The notes under the pieces are model-generated. The model searched no databases, was not told where the DNA came from, and saw only the letters and a program-made list of their open reading frames with translations. Of a DNA stretch of 64,000 bases, positions 11,006-23,813 are shown in pieces. The stretch is from Nematostella vectensis. Lineage: Eukaryota > Cnidaria > Anthozoa > Actiniaria > Edwardsiidae. Each line of letters starts with the position of its first letter. Positions within the stretch are counted from its first letter, which is position 1. The DNA is taken from NCBI RefSeq assembly GCF_932526225.1, contig NC_064046.1:1674001-1738000 (forward strand), in the 5' to 3' direction. The position numbers were made by a program, and so were the translations under genes.

Positions 11006-11706
11006 ACATTGTTATACTGTCAGTATTGCTATGGTCATACTCGACTACGAGTTGACGAACAACATTGTTTATATTATTGAAAGACAAATCATGTATTTGT
11101 TTACTTCATTTACTTGGCTTTCCCAAATCAGGGGCTGTTTTCTTGTACTTTGTGTTTTGCTAGGATAAGGAGAGGCGGCTCTTCCTTATTCTAGGAAGCA
11201 CTAATCTTTACATTTTCGAAAAACGAGTTATTTTAGAATAAAGAATAAACTGTTTTGGCAAGAGTGCTGAAAAGTGTCTGTTGCTTAACCATCAGATGTG
11301 TACTATTGAAATACCTTAACCAAATGCGGAGAGGTATTCTTTGTTTTGAAGAGAATCGGTCAGAAAAAAAAAATATCACATTTTTACTGTTACAACAAGT
11401 CACCAAAAATCAATTCAATCGAAAATAGTGTCACAGAAATATTGGAGAGTGACACAAGCAAGTAAGCCTGTTACTATTTGCTATTAGAATTATGAAAAGA
11501 AAGACCGAGTCCCTTCAAAAGCAAAGGACTGGACAGGGCTATGATGTGAGTTTCAAATCGCTTTTGTGCCACGAAATGGGTTATCAAATCCTAGAAAACC
11601 CCACCCGACTCGTAAATCCGACCCCAGTCCACTGTACACATTAACCTGTTCATCATGACTCTGGAAGGAGTAGGGGGAGGGGTGGGGTATGCATTCGCTG
11701 CAATGT
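11006..11706. other. LINE 3' UTR, then spacer to the VPS4 3' end
   Basis: The first about 240 bp, ending near AATAAAGAATAAAC (11237), are probably the 3' UTR of the preceding LINE. No gene is seen in the remainder. Confidence 0.4.
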
Positions 11707-11712
11707 TTTATT
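11707..11712 (-). terminator. VPS4 polyadenylation signal
   Basis: AATAAA on the minus strand lies 28 nt beyond the VPS4 stop codon. Confidence 0.6.
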
Positions 11713-11739
11713 TGGGAGGGTAGGATGAATCTTGACTTG

Positions 11740-14700
11740 TCAGCCTTCTTGGCCAAAGTCTGCAGTGAACTTTTCAAATTTCTTGAGATCTTGTTCGTTG
11801 ACGGTTGGCCTCGTTGTGACGAGAGACCTCAACATGTCGCCCTGAAAAAAAAAAACCCAAAATGCGATATTGAGCGAGAAATTTACGAGCTCTAGCCATT
11901 GAATTTCAGTAGCAAAAATGCTTTCTAGATTTGACAAGCTAAGTTAAACGAATGGGAGCTATCAGAATTTTGACCTGTATAAAGTTTCAAACAATTTTTA
12001 GGTTAAGAAACTTGAAGAATAAGATTCGTAAAGGGTGAGTTCGTAGTATACTTACTTCACGGTTTGTATTTTTAAGAAATAAAAAATAGATATATATTTG
12101 TGTTTGTTGAGAAAAGGCCTTGTTGCATACATTTTTGTTGAGGCATAAATATCAGAGGACAGTAGCAAGCAAAAGTTAAGTGTGGCGAAGGAAGAACCTT
12201 TAAATTGAAAATAAAAAGCAGGGGTATTTTCTGACTGTGGGGAAAGAAAGTGAGAATAAGAACAATCGTTACCATGGATACTCCTGGTTCGAGTAGTTTA
12301 TCGCTGGGGACGTCCATCCAGTTCATTTCTATGGCTCCACTGTCACCTATGAACATACATGTTTAAGGTGGACACAGACAATAGCCCGGTATCCGACTTG
12401 ATAGGTGGTTTATTTTGAATATTGTCCATGCATGTGTTTATTCTAGCATACTGGTTTTTATTATAGGATGGACGGAATTTCACTGTGATTCAAGTTGATC
12501 TATTTTGGTACTGAATGTAAAACCCTTTTGCAATTATTATTTTGCAATGGTCAAAAATCCATCACAGAACCAGGGTAATTAGATAATGATGAAATTTTCA
12601 CTGGAAGTATCTGGTGTAAGTATTTGTATCATATAACAGTAGCGAATCTAGGGGGAGGGTTTAGGGGGTTTAACCCCCCCCCCCCCCTTGGGCTGCTAGA
12701 AAGCCATATGCACCACAAACAATTACCCCAACCCCCCTTTGTCACTGGGCCAAACCCCCCCTTTAGCCAAAGCTAGATCCACACCCTGTATAATATAAAC
12801 TACAACTGTAATTGGCATTTGCTCAGTTTTATTCACATTGATTGCAAACTCACCTGGAGAGCAGGGAGTTAACAGGTCGTCTTGAATTTCATCAGGGTTT
12901 AAGGGTGATGGACCGCGAACCTGGGAAACACAAAGATAGTACGAGTATATACCTATTTCAATAAAGGTTGGCAAATGGCAATTGCCAAATGGCAGTCCCA
13001 TGACTGAAAGGTGCTTGTTGGTAGTAATTATTTGTGAAAATGAAGGTAGTGAATAAACTCAAGCAATGTCACAACCATAAATCAATTACATTTAACGGAT
13101 AGTCGTGTGTTTTGTTTTTATTGTGTTGCTGAACTAGTTTAAAGACTGACCCTTTTAAAGTGTGTTGCTTGCTGAACTTTGCGAACAGGCATCATGAGCG
13201 CTTCACGAACCACAACGCTGATATCTGCACCTGAATACCTGCAAGACAAAAAGCATAAGGGTGATGGAGGAAAAAGTGGAATATGAATCCTGTTTCTCTG
13301 TCGTCTGCGCTATAATGGCTTTGCGTGTCTGTTAGTCACAAAGTTGAGATGAGTCATACCCATCTGTTTTTTGTCCCAGCTGTTTGATTTCTTGTGCCCC
13401 CAACAAGGTCTTTGAGCCCCCAAGGTGAAGTTCAAACATCTTGCTGCGAGCAGCCTGCTCTGGAAGAGGGATGTAGATGCGCTTCTCAAATCTGATTGAT
13501 AAATAATAAATAAAATATCCGTAGAAAGAAATTCAGATGACATAACAGGTTCATTGTGTTCAGGCAAGTAGCCATTTACAGTACACATTTATACATATCA
13601 TAATCTAAAAGTTAAAGATTTAGCAAATCAACAAAAATTTTGGTGATGGAGGGGGGGGGGAGGGACGTCTATATTTAGATGACATAGGGAATTTATTTTT
13701 GTTTTTGAAAATATGGATGGAATAAGCTGAAGACTTATGTTGAGTCAATAAATTGGTGAGAAAGAATCCAATAGGAGGAGCTAAGTAAAAACCAGCGCAC
13801 AAATTTCTCAGGATCTCACCTTCTCCTGATAGCAGAGTCCAAAGTCCAGGGAATATTTGTGGCACCGAGGACTAGAACTTGATCATTATCGACTCCAACA
13901 CCTGTCAAACACAGTGGGATACTTAGATTTAGAAAAAATCAGATCTTGCATGAGAGGCAAGAGCACGCAGCCCATAAAAAAAATTGCTACAGTAGCATAG
14001 CTCAGTCAGGTCACAAGGCAAAATAAATATTACTAAAGTGTCTGCCATGTTATATGCAAACATCACAATATTCTCTTGTTTAGCAATGCTTATTTTCTGA
14101 CGTCAATGTTAGTACTAATTGCACAGGCTTTGACTTATCTTAACCAGCATTGTGCTGCAAACACTCACCATACATACATGGAATATAGAAAAATAAAATG
14201 CTAGTAATACACACATAATTCATGATTAGTTTAATGTGTAGAGGCCCTGCCACCTGACCCTGTACTGCACTGTACCTTGCATCTGCACAAGGAATTCTGT
14301 CTTGATTCGACGTGCTGATTCACTCTCATTCTCACTTCTGGACCCACACAGGGAATCCACTTCATCAATGAAGATAATGGAAGGTTTGTTTTCTCGTGCC
14401 AGCTCAAATAATTGCTTCACAAGTCTTTGAAACAATAAATAAAGGGAAAGGTAATCATCATCACCATCATTTTGTATCCCCATTGCCATCATTATGTATC
14501 ATCATCATTATCACCATTACTTTTTATCATTGACATCATCATCACCATTGTTACATATCATCATTTTATTACATTTTATCAGGTCATCATTATTATGTAA
14601 CATCATCATCACTATCATTAGGGTATGTGTCATCATCATCATCATTACTATGCTCACAAGCTCATAGCCAGGATTTTGAGCTTGGGGGTCTGTTTATCCA

Positions 14701-17700
14701 TTAAGAGGACCATCATCCCTTAGGTAGCTAGTAATAGCTTGCAGTGGTGCTCACTGTTCCTTCATTAGAGCGAACCTTTCCAAACCCCCGAGCACTGCCT
14801 GGCTACAGGCCTGGTTTATTTGATAAATTAACAATAAGAATTTTAAAACTTGTTTTAAAGCTAGAGAACAATCAGATAGCGTTGGTATGTGTGTATACTG
14901 TATGTGCACAAAAATCACAGTACAAAGAGCCACTTACAAAGATTTCCGTGACAGGATCATAAGGTTTTCGATATTTACACAACAAAAAGTAATACCTTTC
15001 ACTCTCTCCAAGCCACTTGGATACAAGATCTGAAGAAGACACTGAGATAAATGTTGAGTTGTTTGCTTCTGTCGCCACAGCTTTGGCTAGGTAGGATTTA
15101 CCAGTACCTGGGGGCTGAGAAGAGAAATAAACTCATTGGCCACATCATCACTATCAATATTACATTTCATCTACTGATTATCAATATTATGATGTCAAAT
15201 GATATTTGGTGCATGATTTCGAGGAAAAAACACATAATCCCAGATGCCCTGGCTATGGGAAATATTCTTGATTTAAACAAGGACCCACGGTATAAAAGTC
15301 ACAGACCTGGTCTAAGTCGTAATTCCTGCTAGACCATGTCAAGTGCAGAGCTCTGTAAATATTGTAAAAGCAGAACTGTAGATTAACTTTGATCATTTCG
15401 AAGTTGAAAATATTGTTCTGTATACACAAGGCAATAATGGCAAGCTTCTTGGAAGTGGTTCTCTATGGCAACAACTACAAATATTGTAACTGAAAATAAA
15501 ATTCAAAAACAATGTGTGCTTGTTTGAAATGACACTTAAGCTTGCGCACGAAAATAACGAAACCTGAGAACTTTTTTGCTTCAAAATCACTCCATTCTTA
15601 TCTGTCCAGTCGCCAGAGAAGATTAAAAATCAAGTTGTCTTTGCACAATGGAAGTTTAAGACCATTATTTTGTATTTGATCATATCTCGACATAGTCTAG
15701 CAAGAATAACGACTTAGACCAGGCATGCACCTTTTATTTTAGGTCCTTGTTTAACAGGTTGTTGATATAACCATGAAATTTTTTGGTCCCTTGCTAAATT
15801 GTTATTATCGATCCGGCAGTTAAGGTACACAGTAAAGGTTACCCCATATAGTAATATTCCTCTCCAAGGTGTTCTCTTTCCTGTGAACAGGTGAGGGAAC
15901 TTGATGGGTAGGATAACCGCTTCCTTAAGAGCCTCTTTTGCAGACTCCAACCCAGCGATGTCTGACCATTTCACATTCGGTTTCTCCATTACAATAGCAC
16001 CTACAGTTGATAAAAAGCATTGTAAAACCACTGTTTGTTTCATAATCATAGAGAGTACTGGGCTTTCATTAACTTTCAGAGTAGGCAGGGAGATTGATAA
16101 GTAGCTGGTGGAAGTCAATTATCTTTTTAGTTCAAACAAAACATAAGTCGACTTAAAAAAAAAAGTAGCCGGCGCTCGGTGGAAGATAGCTGATGCTTCT
16201 GCCTGGGCCTAATGAAACCCCTGGAGTATGGGGTATTTTCATATGTTATTGCTCCAATAAGCACAGGCAAGTGTGTTCTTTTAAATTTTTTTATTCAATC
16301 CAATTTTTTTATTTCGTCTCAATTTCACATTAGTGGTTACTCAACCTATACAGGACCCGAAATTATCCCAGGACCCGAAACGATCTCAGGACCTGAAATG
16401 ATCCCCAAAAGTACCCCAACTGATCCCCGGACCCGAAACGATACCGAGGAGTCCCCGAAATCAACACCACGGAATTGCGGTAATGGGCAAAGGGAAAGCA
16501 GAAGAAAGCACTTCCCATTTTTAAAGCATAATTAAGGGTTGACAGTGAATCTATTTCTAAATAACATGACTTAAAAAAATTAAATTCCAATACCTTCTAT
16601 TTATTACATTGCCCCGGCAGTAAACCCATAAACAGAGTCCAAAATAAATACACAACTTTTAATTGCTACTCGGGAAGGAGTACAACATAAACATAGCACA
16701 GCCAAAGCACAGCCTTCAGAGCAACCAAACTTTTGACCTTCGAAACATTTGCAGTTCCATCACATGACTCTGACACTATAAATCTTGTTTCCGGTAAACA
16801 TCACCCCTAAAAAATCTATATTCATTTGACATTCAAACGCATATTTCACCACGAAATCCATGTTCATACGGGCGAATATTTACCGACAGCCGGTTTGGCC
16901 GAGAAGATGCTATGACAAAAGCACACTGAGTAATGCACTCGAACAACCCTTTTACTACCGTTGCAAAATATTATGAGATGTGGCTTTGGTTGAAAGCAAT
17001 ATGTGAGTTTTGAAATTCCTCATGTACTGTAGTAGTGCGTACACCACTGCATGATTTCTCTCTATCCCTCTTTATGATAGGTCTTTCATTCAACGAGCAC
17101 AAACAAACATTTTCCTACGGGAAAGCAGAGGCATGTCTAATCTGTGGATACTTTCTTTTATGGCTTGTTATGCATAAATGATTTATTCACGCCTGGTTCT
17201 TCAGTCGTTCATTTGACCCCAATTGCTGACTCAACCAAGCTGTCGAAAGCTCGAAAGCTGTATTTCCTGCGAAGTCGTATTAAAAAATCTTAATGCTACG
17301 GTTTTAGTTAATTCAAATTTCTGAATAGTAACAAAAATGACGCTAAAATGTTTAATATGTTTTTAAAACTGAAAGCCAATCCTTCCACATTCCTTTTGTT
17401 TGTCCATTACTGCAATTCCTTGGGGTTCATTTCGGGGACTCCTGGGGATCGTTTCGGGTCCCGGGATCAGTTGGGGAACTTTTGGGGATCATTTCAGGTT
17501 CTGGGATTGTTTCGGGTCCTGGGATCATTTTGGGTCCTGTACAAACCCACAAATAGGGTAGCTAATCAAGGTGGGTTGAGTTTTAAATATATTGGAATAA
17601 TTGTTTATTATTTTATATTGAAAGAAAAAAAGTCCAAAGTCAGGCGTTTTTTTTTTTTTTTTGGGGGGGGGGGGGAGATGCATATCATGGGGTGGCGCTC

Positions 17701-19827
17701 ATACAAAAATGTTTTTTACTTCTGAACAAAAAAATGAAGGGGAAGAGGTGGGGCTCTGGTTCCTGTAAGATAACATTTAAGTATGCCACATACTGTTAAG
17801 TTGTCCTTTGAGTTTTTTCGATTCAGCATTGTCACTGTCACTGTCCTCGTCATCATCGTCTTTGCCGCCACCACTAAAAATAGATGAAAGGACAAGTTTT
17901 TATTTTATTTTAGTATCTTCTAGCTGTAGAGAGAGAGGGAAAGTTTTTATATAGAGAGATTGTAAATAAATTTTATATTTTCAAAAGCAACTTATTCTTT
18001 GTAGGCCTTTTATTTCTAGGACAAATGCTGTTCTTTTCATGAACTATTTCCAAAGGCAAATACATGCGAATAAACACAGGACAATCAAACTGATTCATCT
18101 GCATGTATTTGCAATTGGAATGTAAATGAAAAAAACAGCGTACAGGCCTCTTACAGGGTACACAGGACATACCTGAGAGAAATTTACAGGTCTTTACCTA
18201 TCTTAATTGAAATATTGAAAGCAAAATACAGATTGGAGTAAACCAGAAGAGCTAATAAAGAGTACTAAATTCAAAATATGTTTAGCAAAATGTATGAACT
18301 TCAATCATCCAAATATCCTTGTCCAAAATTTGTCAATATAAAAAGAAAACACACAAGAAAAACCGTTTAAAGACAGGACTGTATATATACTTTTAAAGCA
18401 GGTGAAACATAGAAGATATCACCTGTAGTATCAAATGAGTGCGAAATCTGTGAAAAAAGGTGTGGAGACTGTAAACTAGTAGGTGTTGTGATCTTTAACT
18501 TTTAAAGCAGGTGAAACATAGAAGATATCACCTGTAGTATCAAATGAGTGCAAATCTGTAAAAAAAGGCGTGGAGACTGTAAACTAGTAGGTGTTGTGGA
18601 TGTCTTCCATTACACTATTTCATATAGACAAGGCGTAACATTGACTTAATCCCTAATAAGTGTTATGGGTTATAAGACTTTAGACAGCTTTGGACTCTAC
18701 GTTTTGGTAGACGAAGACCCCCCAGCTTTCACAGGCTTCTTCTTGTCCTTCTGGCGTAAGTATGTCTTCAGCTTCTCTGCTCTATCGAGGTACTGGAAGC
18801 ACTTTGAGCGGATACTCTCCTTGGCTTTGTCCCCTTGAGCCTCATCTGCAAAACGAATTATATAAATGTGTTTGTTAAAGATTTAAAAAAATATCAAAGG
18901 AAGCCGACCTCTGCAGAAAGTCGACCATGTGCCACATGCCACTGGTACACCAGAACCAGCAGAGTTCAAATGCATGTGCAAAGAAGCAATTCACCTTTAG
19001 AAAACCATTGACAAAAACAATTTTAGACATAATGCAATAGACAGATGTATTGGGTGTAGTCAACACCAACTTTAAAATTACAGAGCTTTAAATCGAATGT
19101 GCATAACATTTTACATTTTAAGCCTTTGAGTTGAGGGAAAAGTCACTCTCAACAACAGGGCACATGATGCATGAACACTTCAGTGCTAATACAGTCAAGT
19201 ATTCTGCATAAGTATTGTTTGCGAGATTTTACTTCACAATATTGCAAACAATGCAATAAATGCAATGAATGGAAACTTCATATCAATTCATTTGTATGGG
19301 GAAAAATACAAATCTGAATGCCAAAGCGAAGAGTTTGGGATGATACTTATATCAAATATTAGAATAGTGTCAGAATGGTGATTTGGGGTTATTAACCTTC
19401 TATTAATTCAGTCGCTTATAAGCTTCAAATACTGAATTAGCTGATTGTCACCCACACTTATCGTGGACAATGCGACGTTTTTTTTTAAATCAATGTTGTA
19501 ACAGGAAATGAAAAATTTGCAAAATAAGATGAGAGGAAACAGACTTCTGTAAAGTTACTCACATTTTATTGCATGTAAAAAGTATTCAACTCCATGCTCG
19601 TAAAGCTTTAACGCCTCCTCGTAATTCCCGGCCTTATCTTCCTCTGTAGCCTTAGTCACAAGATCTATTGCCTTCTGCAGGTACAAAAATAATTTCGGTT
19701 TAGTAAGCGGAGGATACAGGTAAGCTTTTCCGACTTTGATCAACGATTTCTCTCACATTCTTATCATAAATACTTGATAGAATGAAAAAATTTGGAGATT
19801 CATTACCTGCAGTGTCCCTCCTGACAT
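11740..19827 (-). CDS. VPS4: Vacuolar protein sorting-associated protein 4 (AAA ATPase), 13 exons
   Basis: VPS4 uses ATP to disassemble ESCRT-III filaments in endosomal sorting, cytokinesis and membrane repair. Exons on the minus strand: 19827-19807, 19674-19563, 18845-18701, 17873-17794, 16000-15843, 15114-14996, 14424-14276, 13901-13820, 13491-13360, 13238-13151, 12920-12854, 12346-12273, 11841-11740. They join in frame to 442 aa, against 444 in human VPS4B. An MIT domain (about 1-75) binds ESCRT-III tails; an acidic linker follows. The AAA domain has Walker A GPPGTGKS (172-179), Walker B IIFIDE with catalytic E233, and Arg-finger region AIRRRFEKR. The protein ends DFGQEG as in animals. Intron 5 splits Walker A between G172 and P173. 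The start gives MSGGTLQKAIDL, as expected. No break is seen. Confidence 0.97.
12641..12780. mobile_element. Foldback element in VPS4 intron
   Basis: The G-rich left arm (GAATCTAGGGGG) and C-rich right arm (ending AGCTAGATCC) are imperfect inverted repeats around 140 bp. It sits in VPS4 intron 11. The family is not recognised. Confidence 0.4.
14660..14812. mobile_element. MITE family A, copy 1 (VPS4 intron 6)
   Basis: The right end contains CCTGGCTACAGGCC and the left end ATAGCCAGGATTTTGAG. Both match the termini of the copies at 21645-21827 and 26214-26530. It is about 150 bp and non-coding. A CAT/ATC microsatellite lies immediately before it (14455-14645). Confidence 0.6.
16349..17541. mobile_element. 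Large foldback element with internal short repeats (VPS4 intron 4)
   Basis: The left arm (16349-16500) is repeated in reverse complement as the right arm (17395-17541), with about 150 bp of good match. Outer ends read TACAGGACCC and GGGTCCTGTA. Each arm is itself built of 17-18-bp units related to GGACCCGAAACGATCCC. The roughly 0.9-kb middle has no recognisable ORF. Arms built of subrepeats are typical of foldback transposons. Confidence 0.7.
18389..18600 (-). repeat. 109-bp tandem duplication in VPS4 intron 3
   Basis: Sequence from ACTTTTAAAGCAGG at 18389 recurs at 18498 with only a few differences, giving two copies of a 109-bp unit. It does not touch an exon. Confidence 0.85.
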
Positions 19828-20232
19828 GGCTAAGACTTATTCTTATGTGTTTTCAGAATTTTTCAGGGACTTCACGTCTTGTTAGGAGCAAGGAAACAAT
19901 ATGGCGGGGACCCCTTCTTAGCCTGGTGGGGTAACTCCGCTGATTGGTTTGTCAGTGTTTATTTTTAGCCGCTTTACGTCATCCGGGACATTGCGTAAAT
20001 GACGTCATTGGTGTCAATATCCCATAACTCCCTAGAAACAATTTCAGATATGGCGCCCTGAAAATGCTGATCGATTTCCCGCTCAAAAGCGAATATTGTG
20101 TTACCAGATTGACCACGATTTGGCAGCAGAATGGAAGAAGTTCTGAAAAGAGTATTCAAGAGAGTAAAAAGCCGAAATTGCTGTAGGTTTTCTCGCTAGA
20201 AAGCGAATATTATGATACAAGATTGATTGACC
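19828..20232. promoter_or_regulatory. Divergent VPS4 / zinc-finger gene promoter with CRE
   Basis: The two start codons face away from each other across 405 bp. The interval holds a perfect cAMP-response-element palindrome TGACGTCA (20000-20007), a second partial site (TACGTCA, 19976-19982) and inverted CCAAT boxes (ATTGG). A segment with AAAGCGAATATT at about 20090 recurs at about 20202 and runs into the zinc-finger start codon. Confidence 0.55.
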
Positions 20233-21558
20233 ATGACTCGAAAGCAAACGAGGGGAACCCAAGGAAAAAGTGATAAATCCGATAAACAGGGTAAAAAGCC
20301 GCAGTCACAAACACGTAAGAAGCAGTCTAAACCAGCAAAAGTCGATACTGCGCGGTTCATGTGCCAGCAATGTGGTAAATGCTTTACACGGGCTTACACA
20401 CTCAAAGAGCATGGTCGACTACATACGGGAGAAAGGAGAGAAAAGCGCCACAATTGTCAAGATTGTGGAAAATGCTTTTTACAGCTTTCAGGACTACAGC
20501 TGCACGTTCTCTCGCATACCGGAGAGCGTCCACATCAGTGCCCTCAATGTGGCAAATGCTTTAGAGTTTCTAGTTACCTTAAAAAACATGTTTTGACCCA
20601 CTCTGGAGAAAGGCCATTCAAGTGTGAGCAATGTGGCAAAGGCTTCACACGAGCATATACCCTTAAACTGCATGCTCGTTTGCATAAAGGAGAAAAGCGA
20701 TATCAGTGCCAACAATGTGGTAAATGCTTCTCAAAAGCTGGATACCTCACAGTCCACTACCGATATCATACTGGAGAACGACCATATAAGTGCAATCAAT
20801 GCGGCAAACTCTTTACACAATCTGGAGACCTAAGGAAACATGCTCAAATACACTCTGGAGAAGGGCCGTTCAAATGTGAGCAATGTGGTAAATGTTTTCA
20901 ACAATCTTTTGGGCTCAAAGTAGATGCTAGGATTCACAGTGGAGAGCGACCATATAAGTGTTCTCACTGTGAAAAAGATTTTGTGTATTTGCAAAGTCTA
21001 AAACATCATGCTTGCACACATTCAGTTATTCCTGCAAAGTCTTTTCAATGTGAAGAATGTGGTAAATGCTTTACAAGAGCTTACAACCTAAAAATTCATG
21101 GTCGTACCCATAATGATGAAGAAGATGAAAGGCCATACGAGTGTCTTCAATGTGGAAAATGCTTTAGACGGAAAGAACACCTAAAAGAGCATTCTAAGAC
21201 TCATACTGGCGAGAAACCATTTCAATGCAAGCAATGTGGTAAATGCTTCAGTCAATCATCATATCTTAAAATACATACTCGGACACATAGTGGAGAGCGG
21301 CCATTTGAGTGTACTCACTGTAAAAAAGGCTTTATGGCATCTGGGAGCCTTAAAGTTCATGCTCGGATACACAGTGGAGAGCGACCGTATCAGTGTTGTC
21401 ACTGTGTCAAGTGCTTTAGTACTCTGTACAAACTTAAATCGCACAAAAGCATACACACTGGAGAGAAGCCATATGAATGTGAGCAATGTGGTAAACGTTT
21501 TAACCAATCTGCAGGCCTAAGATATCATCAATGGAAACACACTGGAGAGCAGCCCTAA
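20233..21558 (+). CDS. Intronless 14-finger C2H2 zinc-finger protein
   Basis: A 441-aa protein, probably a nuclear DNA-binding regulator. A basic N-terminal segment of about 40 residues rich in Lys/Gln/Ser is followed by 14 C2H2 fingers with 28-residue spacing and TGEKP/SGERP-type linkers. Finger 7 has Asp in place of its first zinc-binding His (KVDARIH) and may not fold. The linkers after fingers 8 and 9 are longer than usual. No KRAB, BTB or ZAD domain is visible. The chosen ATG (20233) gives MTRKQ. The whole array lies in one exon. Target and function cannot be inferred; orthology is unclear because such arrays diverge fast. Confidence 0.9.
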   Translation: MTRKQTRGTQGKSDKSDKQGKKPQSQTRKKQSKPAKVDTARFMCQQCGKCFTRAYTLKEHGRLHTGERREKRHNCQDCGKCFLQLSGLQLHVLSHTGERPHQCPQCGKCFRVSSYLKKHVLTHSGERPFKCEQCGKGFTRAYTLKLHARLHKGEKRYQCQQCGKCFSKAGYLTVHYRYHTGERPYKCNQCGKLFTQSGDLRKHAQIHSGEGPFKCEQCGKCFQQSFGLKVDARIHSGERPYKCSHCEKDFVYLQSLKHHACTHSVIPAKSFQCEECGKCFTRAYNLKIHGRTHNDEEDERPYECLQCGKCFRRKEHLKEHSKTHTGEKPFQCKQCGKCFSQSSYLKIHTRTHSGERPFECTHCKKGFMASGSLKVHARIHSGERPYQCCHCVKCFSTLYKLKSHKSIHTGEKPYECEQCGKRFNQSAGLRYHQWKHTGEQP

Positions 21559-21644
21559 CACTGCAACAAGTGCTTTAAATGAGTTATTACTGTCTAGAGG
21601 CATGAGGCATGCTCAGGCACATATTTTTGAGTAGTTAAAAAAAA

Positions 21645-21827
21645 CAGGCCCGTAGCCAGGGGGGGGGGGGGTTGGGGGGTTCGGAAGAACCACCGCACAC
21701 GACTTGAAGGTCCACCCTGATGAAGGAAAATTGAGTACCACTGCAAGCTAGGACGAGCTACCTTAGAAAAAATGGTCCGCTAAATGGGTAAACGAACCCC
21801 CCGTTCAAAATCCTGGCTACGGGCCTG
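21645..21827. mobile_element. MITE family A, copy 2
   Basis: Ends CAGGCCCGTAGCCAGG and CCTGGCTACGGGCCTG are a perfect 16-bp inverted repeat around 183 bp; the interior arms are G-rich and C-rich. It lies just downstream of the zinc-finger gene. Related to 14660-14812 and 26214-26530. Confidence 0.8.
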
Positions 21828-22777
21828 TAGGAGGTGGACATCTTTCTTGCAAACCATGTACCATCTCTTGTGAAAAACCACAAATGTAATATACATTACA
21901 ATTTGCATATAATTTATCACATTTTGTTGAGAATAGAATTTGAGAGTAGTATTACTTTTTCCTAAATGCTGAACATACTGGAAAGAACTAGACAAAATGA
22001 AGGTTTGTACAGTAAAAACCTACCAAATGAACATTTACAGCTTGTGAAGTTTTTATTGCTCAGCAGGAAGCATTCTTTAATTTATATTATTTATACCATA
22101 TACATTAAGGAGTTGATAACCTTTGCATAGTATTTCATTGAATGACAGAAGTGTGTTAAACATTGTCTTTAGGTGTTACCATATTCATTGTTTTAACATT
22201 TCTATGTTTACTAGCCTGCGTGCCTCTGCTTTCAAAATTCCTATGTTAGGAGATAAGAATTTTGAAACCAGATGCAAGAACGCTTCATGTTGACATGTTA
22301 ACTCTTGTTTTTGTGTAAAATTTTTATCCTATATTAAATTATATGTTCTGAATTTGGAATATGTATTAAGGTTTATGTAGCTTATCGATTTGGCGAGTCT
22401 TCTATTGAAAAAGACCTTTTTGGTGGTCAAGGGGAAGGCAGAACCCTCTTTCCCCAAACACCCTTTCACAACCCACCAATTCTTTCCCTTTTCTATGTCT
22501 CATGGGACTTGATTTTAGTCTGTTTTTTTTTTTTTTTTTTTTTTTTTTACAATTTTGCACAAAAGTACTCAGGACTGAATTACAGTAAAAACCAGCATGC
22601 AAAGGCAAAATAGGTTCTTAATTTTGTTTTCCAAGTTGCTTAATCAACAGTAGGTGTGACAGAATACATAGCCATTTTGCTATAGATATATCTTACTGTA
22701 TGACTATGTTTTATCTGTAATCTAATCTTAATGGAACAGCAAAATGTTTAGCAAAATTTATATTTTACAGGCAAATT

Positions 22778-22932
22778 CGTTGTTGCGCGACCCCGGCAAA
22801 TCCAAAATCTATGCCTCGTTTGGGAATAGCACGTAGTCAGACACAAGCTTTGGGGCGGTTAGTCTGGTTTTGATTGTTTGGTTCCCAAGACAAAGAAAGG
22901 AATTTTGGATTCTGGCAGGTCGCGCAACAACG
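22778..22932. mobile_element. Foldback element (MITE), 155 bp
   Basis: CGTTGTTGCGCGACC at the left and GGTCGCGCAACAACG at the right are perfect inverted repeats. Further pairing continues inward (TCCAAAAT / ATTTTGGA). Non-coding. Confidence 0.75.
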
Positions 22933-23613
22933 ATTTTGGCTATAAAGCCCCAAAATTTGTTTCAATGGAGTAACCCATCATATAAGAACCTTTAGAATTT
23001 TTAGGCTAAGTAGGTTGTGCCTATATGTTATTAAATCACTAGGTTCTTACACGCAGGTTTTTCCTGTAATTGAACAATGAGGAAAAAATCGAACCGGCCT
23101 CGACCACGGCCTAAAGAAAAAAGCAGTTAACATACATTCGGATTACCCAATCGATATGGAAGCTAATTGCTTCACAGAAGGCTGTGAAGAACCGAAAGGG
23201 CCCAAGCACCGATATTTACTGCGAATGCTGTGATGCTCTTGCAACCTGCGTCATTAATGGGGAGGCGCACGCACAGCTCTCAGAGATACAGGATGAAAAT
23301 AAGAAAATAATACAGTTCTATTTGGGTCCCTTGGGGGATCGCTGCTATGTCGCCGTGTCATCGTAACGCCTGGGCGCATTGTCTCTTCTTGTGTATAGGA
23401 AATCAAAGTAGCAAAAAAAGACGTTTTGGGAACCTTTGTTTTGATGTCATTTGAAATGCATAAAATAAATAGAAAGACATAAAGTGTGATTTGGTGATTC
23501 TCAAATATCCACAAGCCAAAAAAAAGCAAACAAAGTGGGAGCGTAAGGGGGTCGTTAAAAAACGCATGGATTATATTCAAATAAGGATACCATTTTATTA
23601 CCCTGACGACGTT

Positions 23614-23813
23614 NNNNNNNNNNNNNNNNNNNNNNNNNNNNNNNNNNNNNNNNNNNNNNNNNNNNNNNNNNNNNNNNNNNNNNNNNNNNNNNNNNNNNNN
23701 NNNNNNNNNNNNNNNNNNNNNNNNNNNNNNNNNNNNNNNNNNNNNNNNNNNNNNNNNNNNNNNNNNNNNNNNNNNNNNNNNNNNNNNNNNNNNNNNNNNN
23801 NNNNNNNNNNNNN
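23614..23813. other. Assembly gap, 200 N
   Basis: Exactly 200 N, so the length is probably a placeholder. Exons of the possible plus-strand gene downstream could lie in it. Confidence 0.98.
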
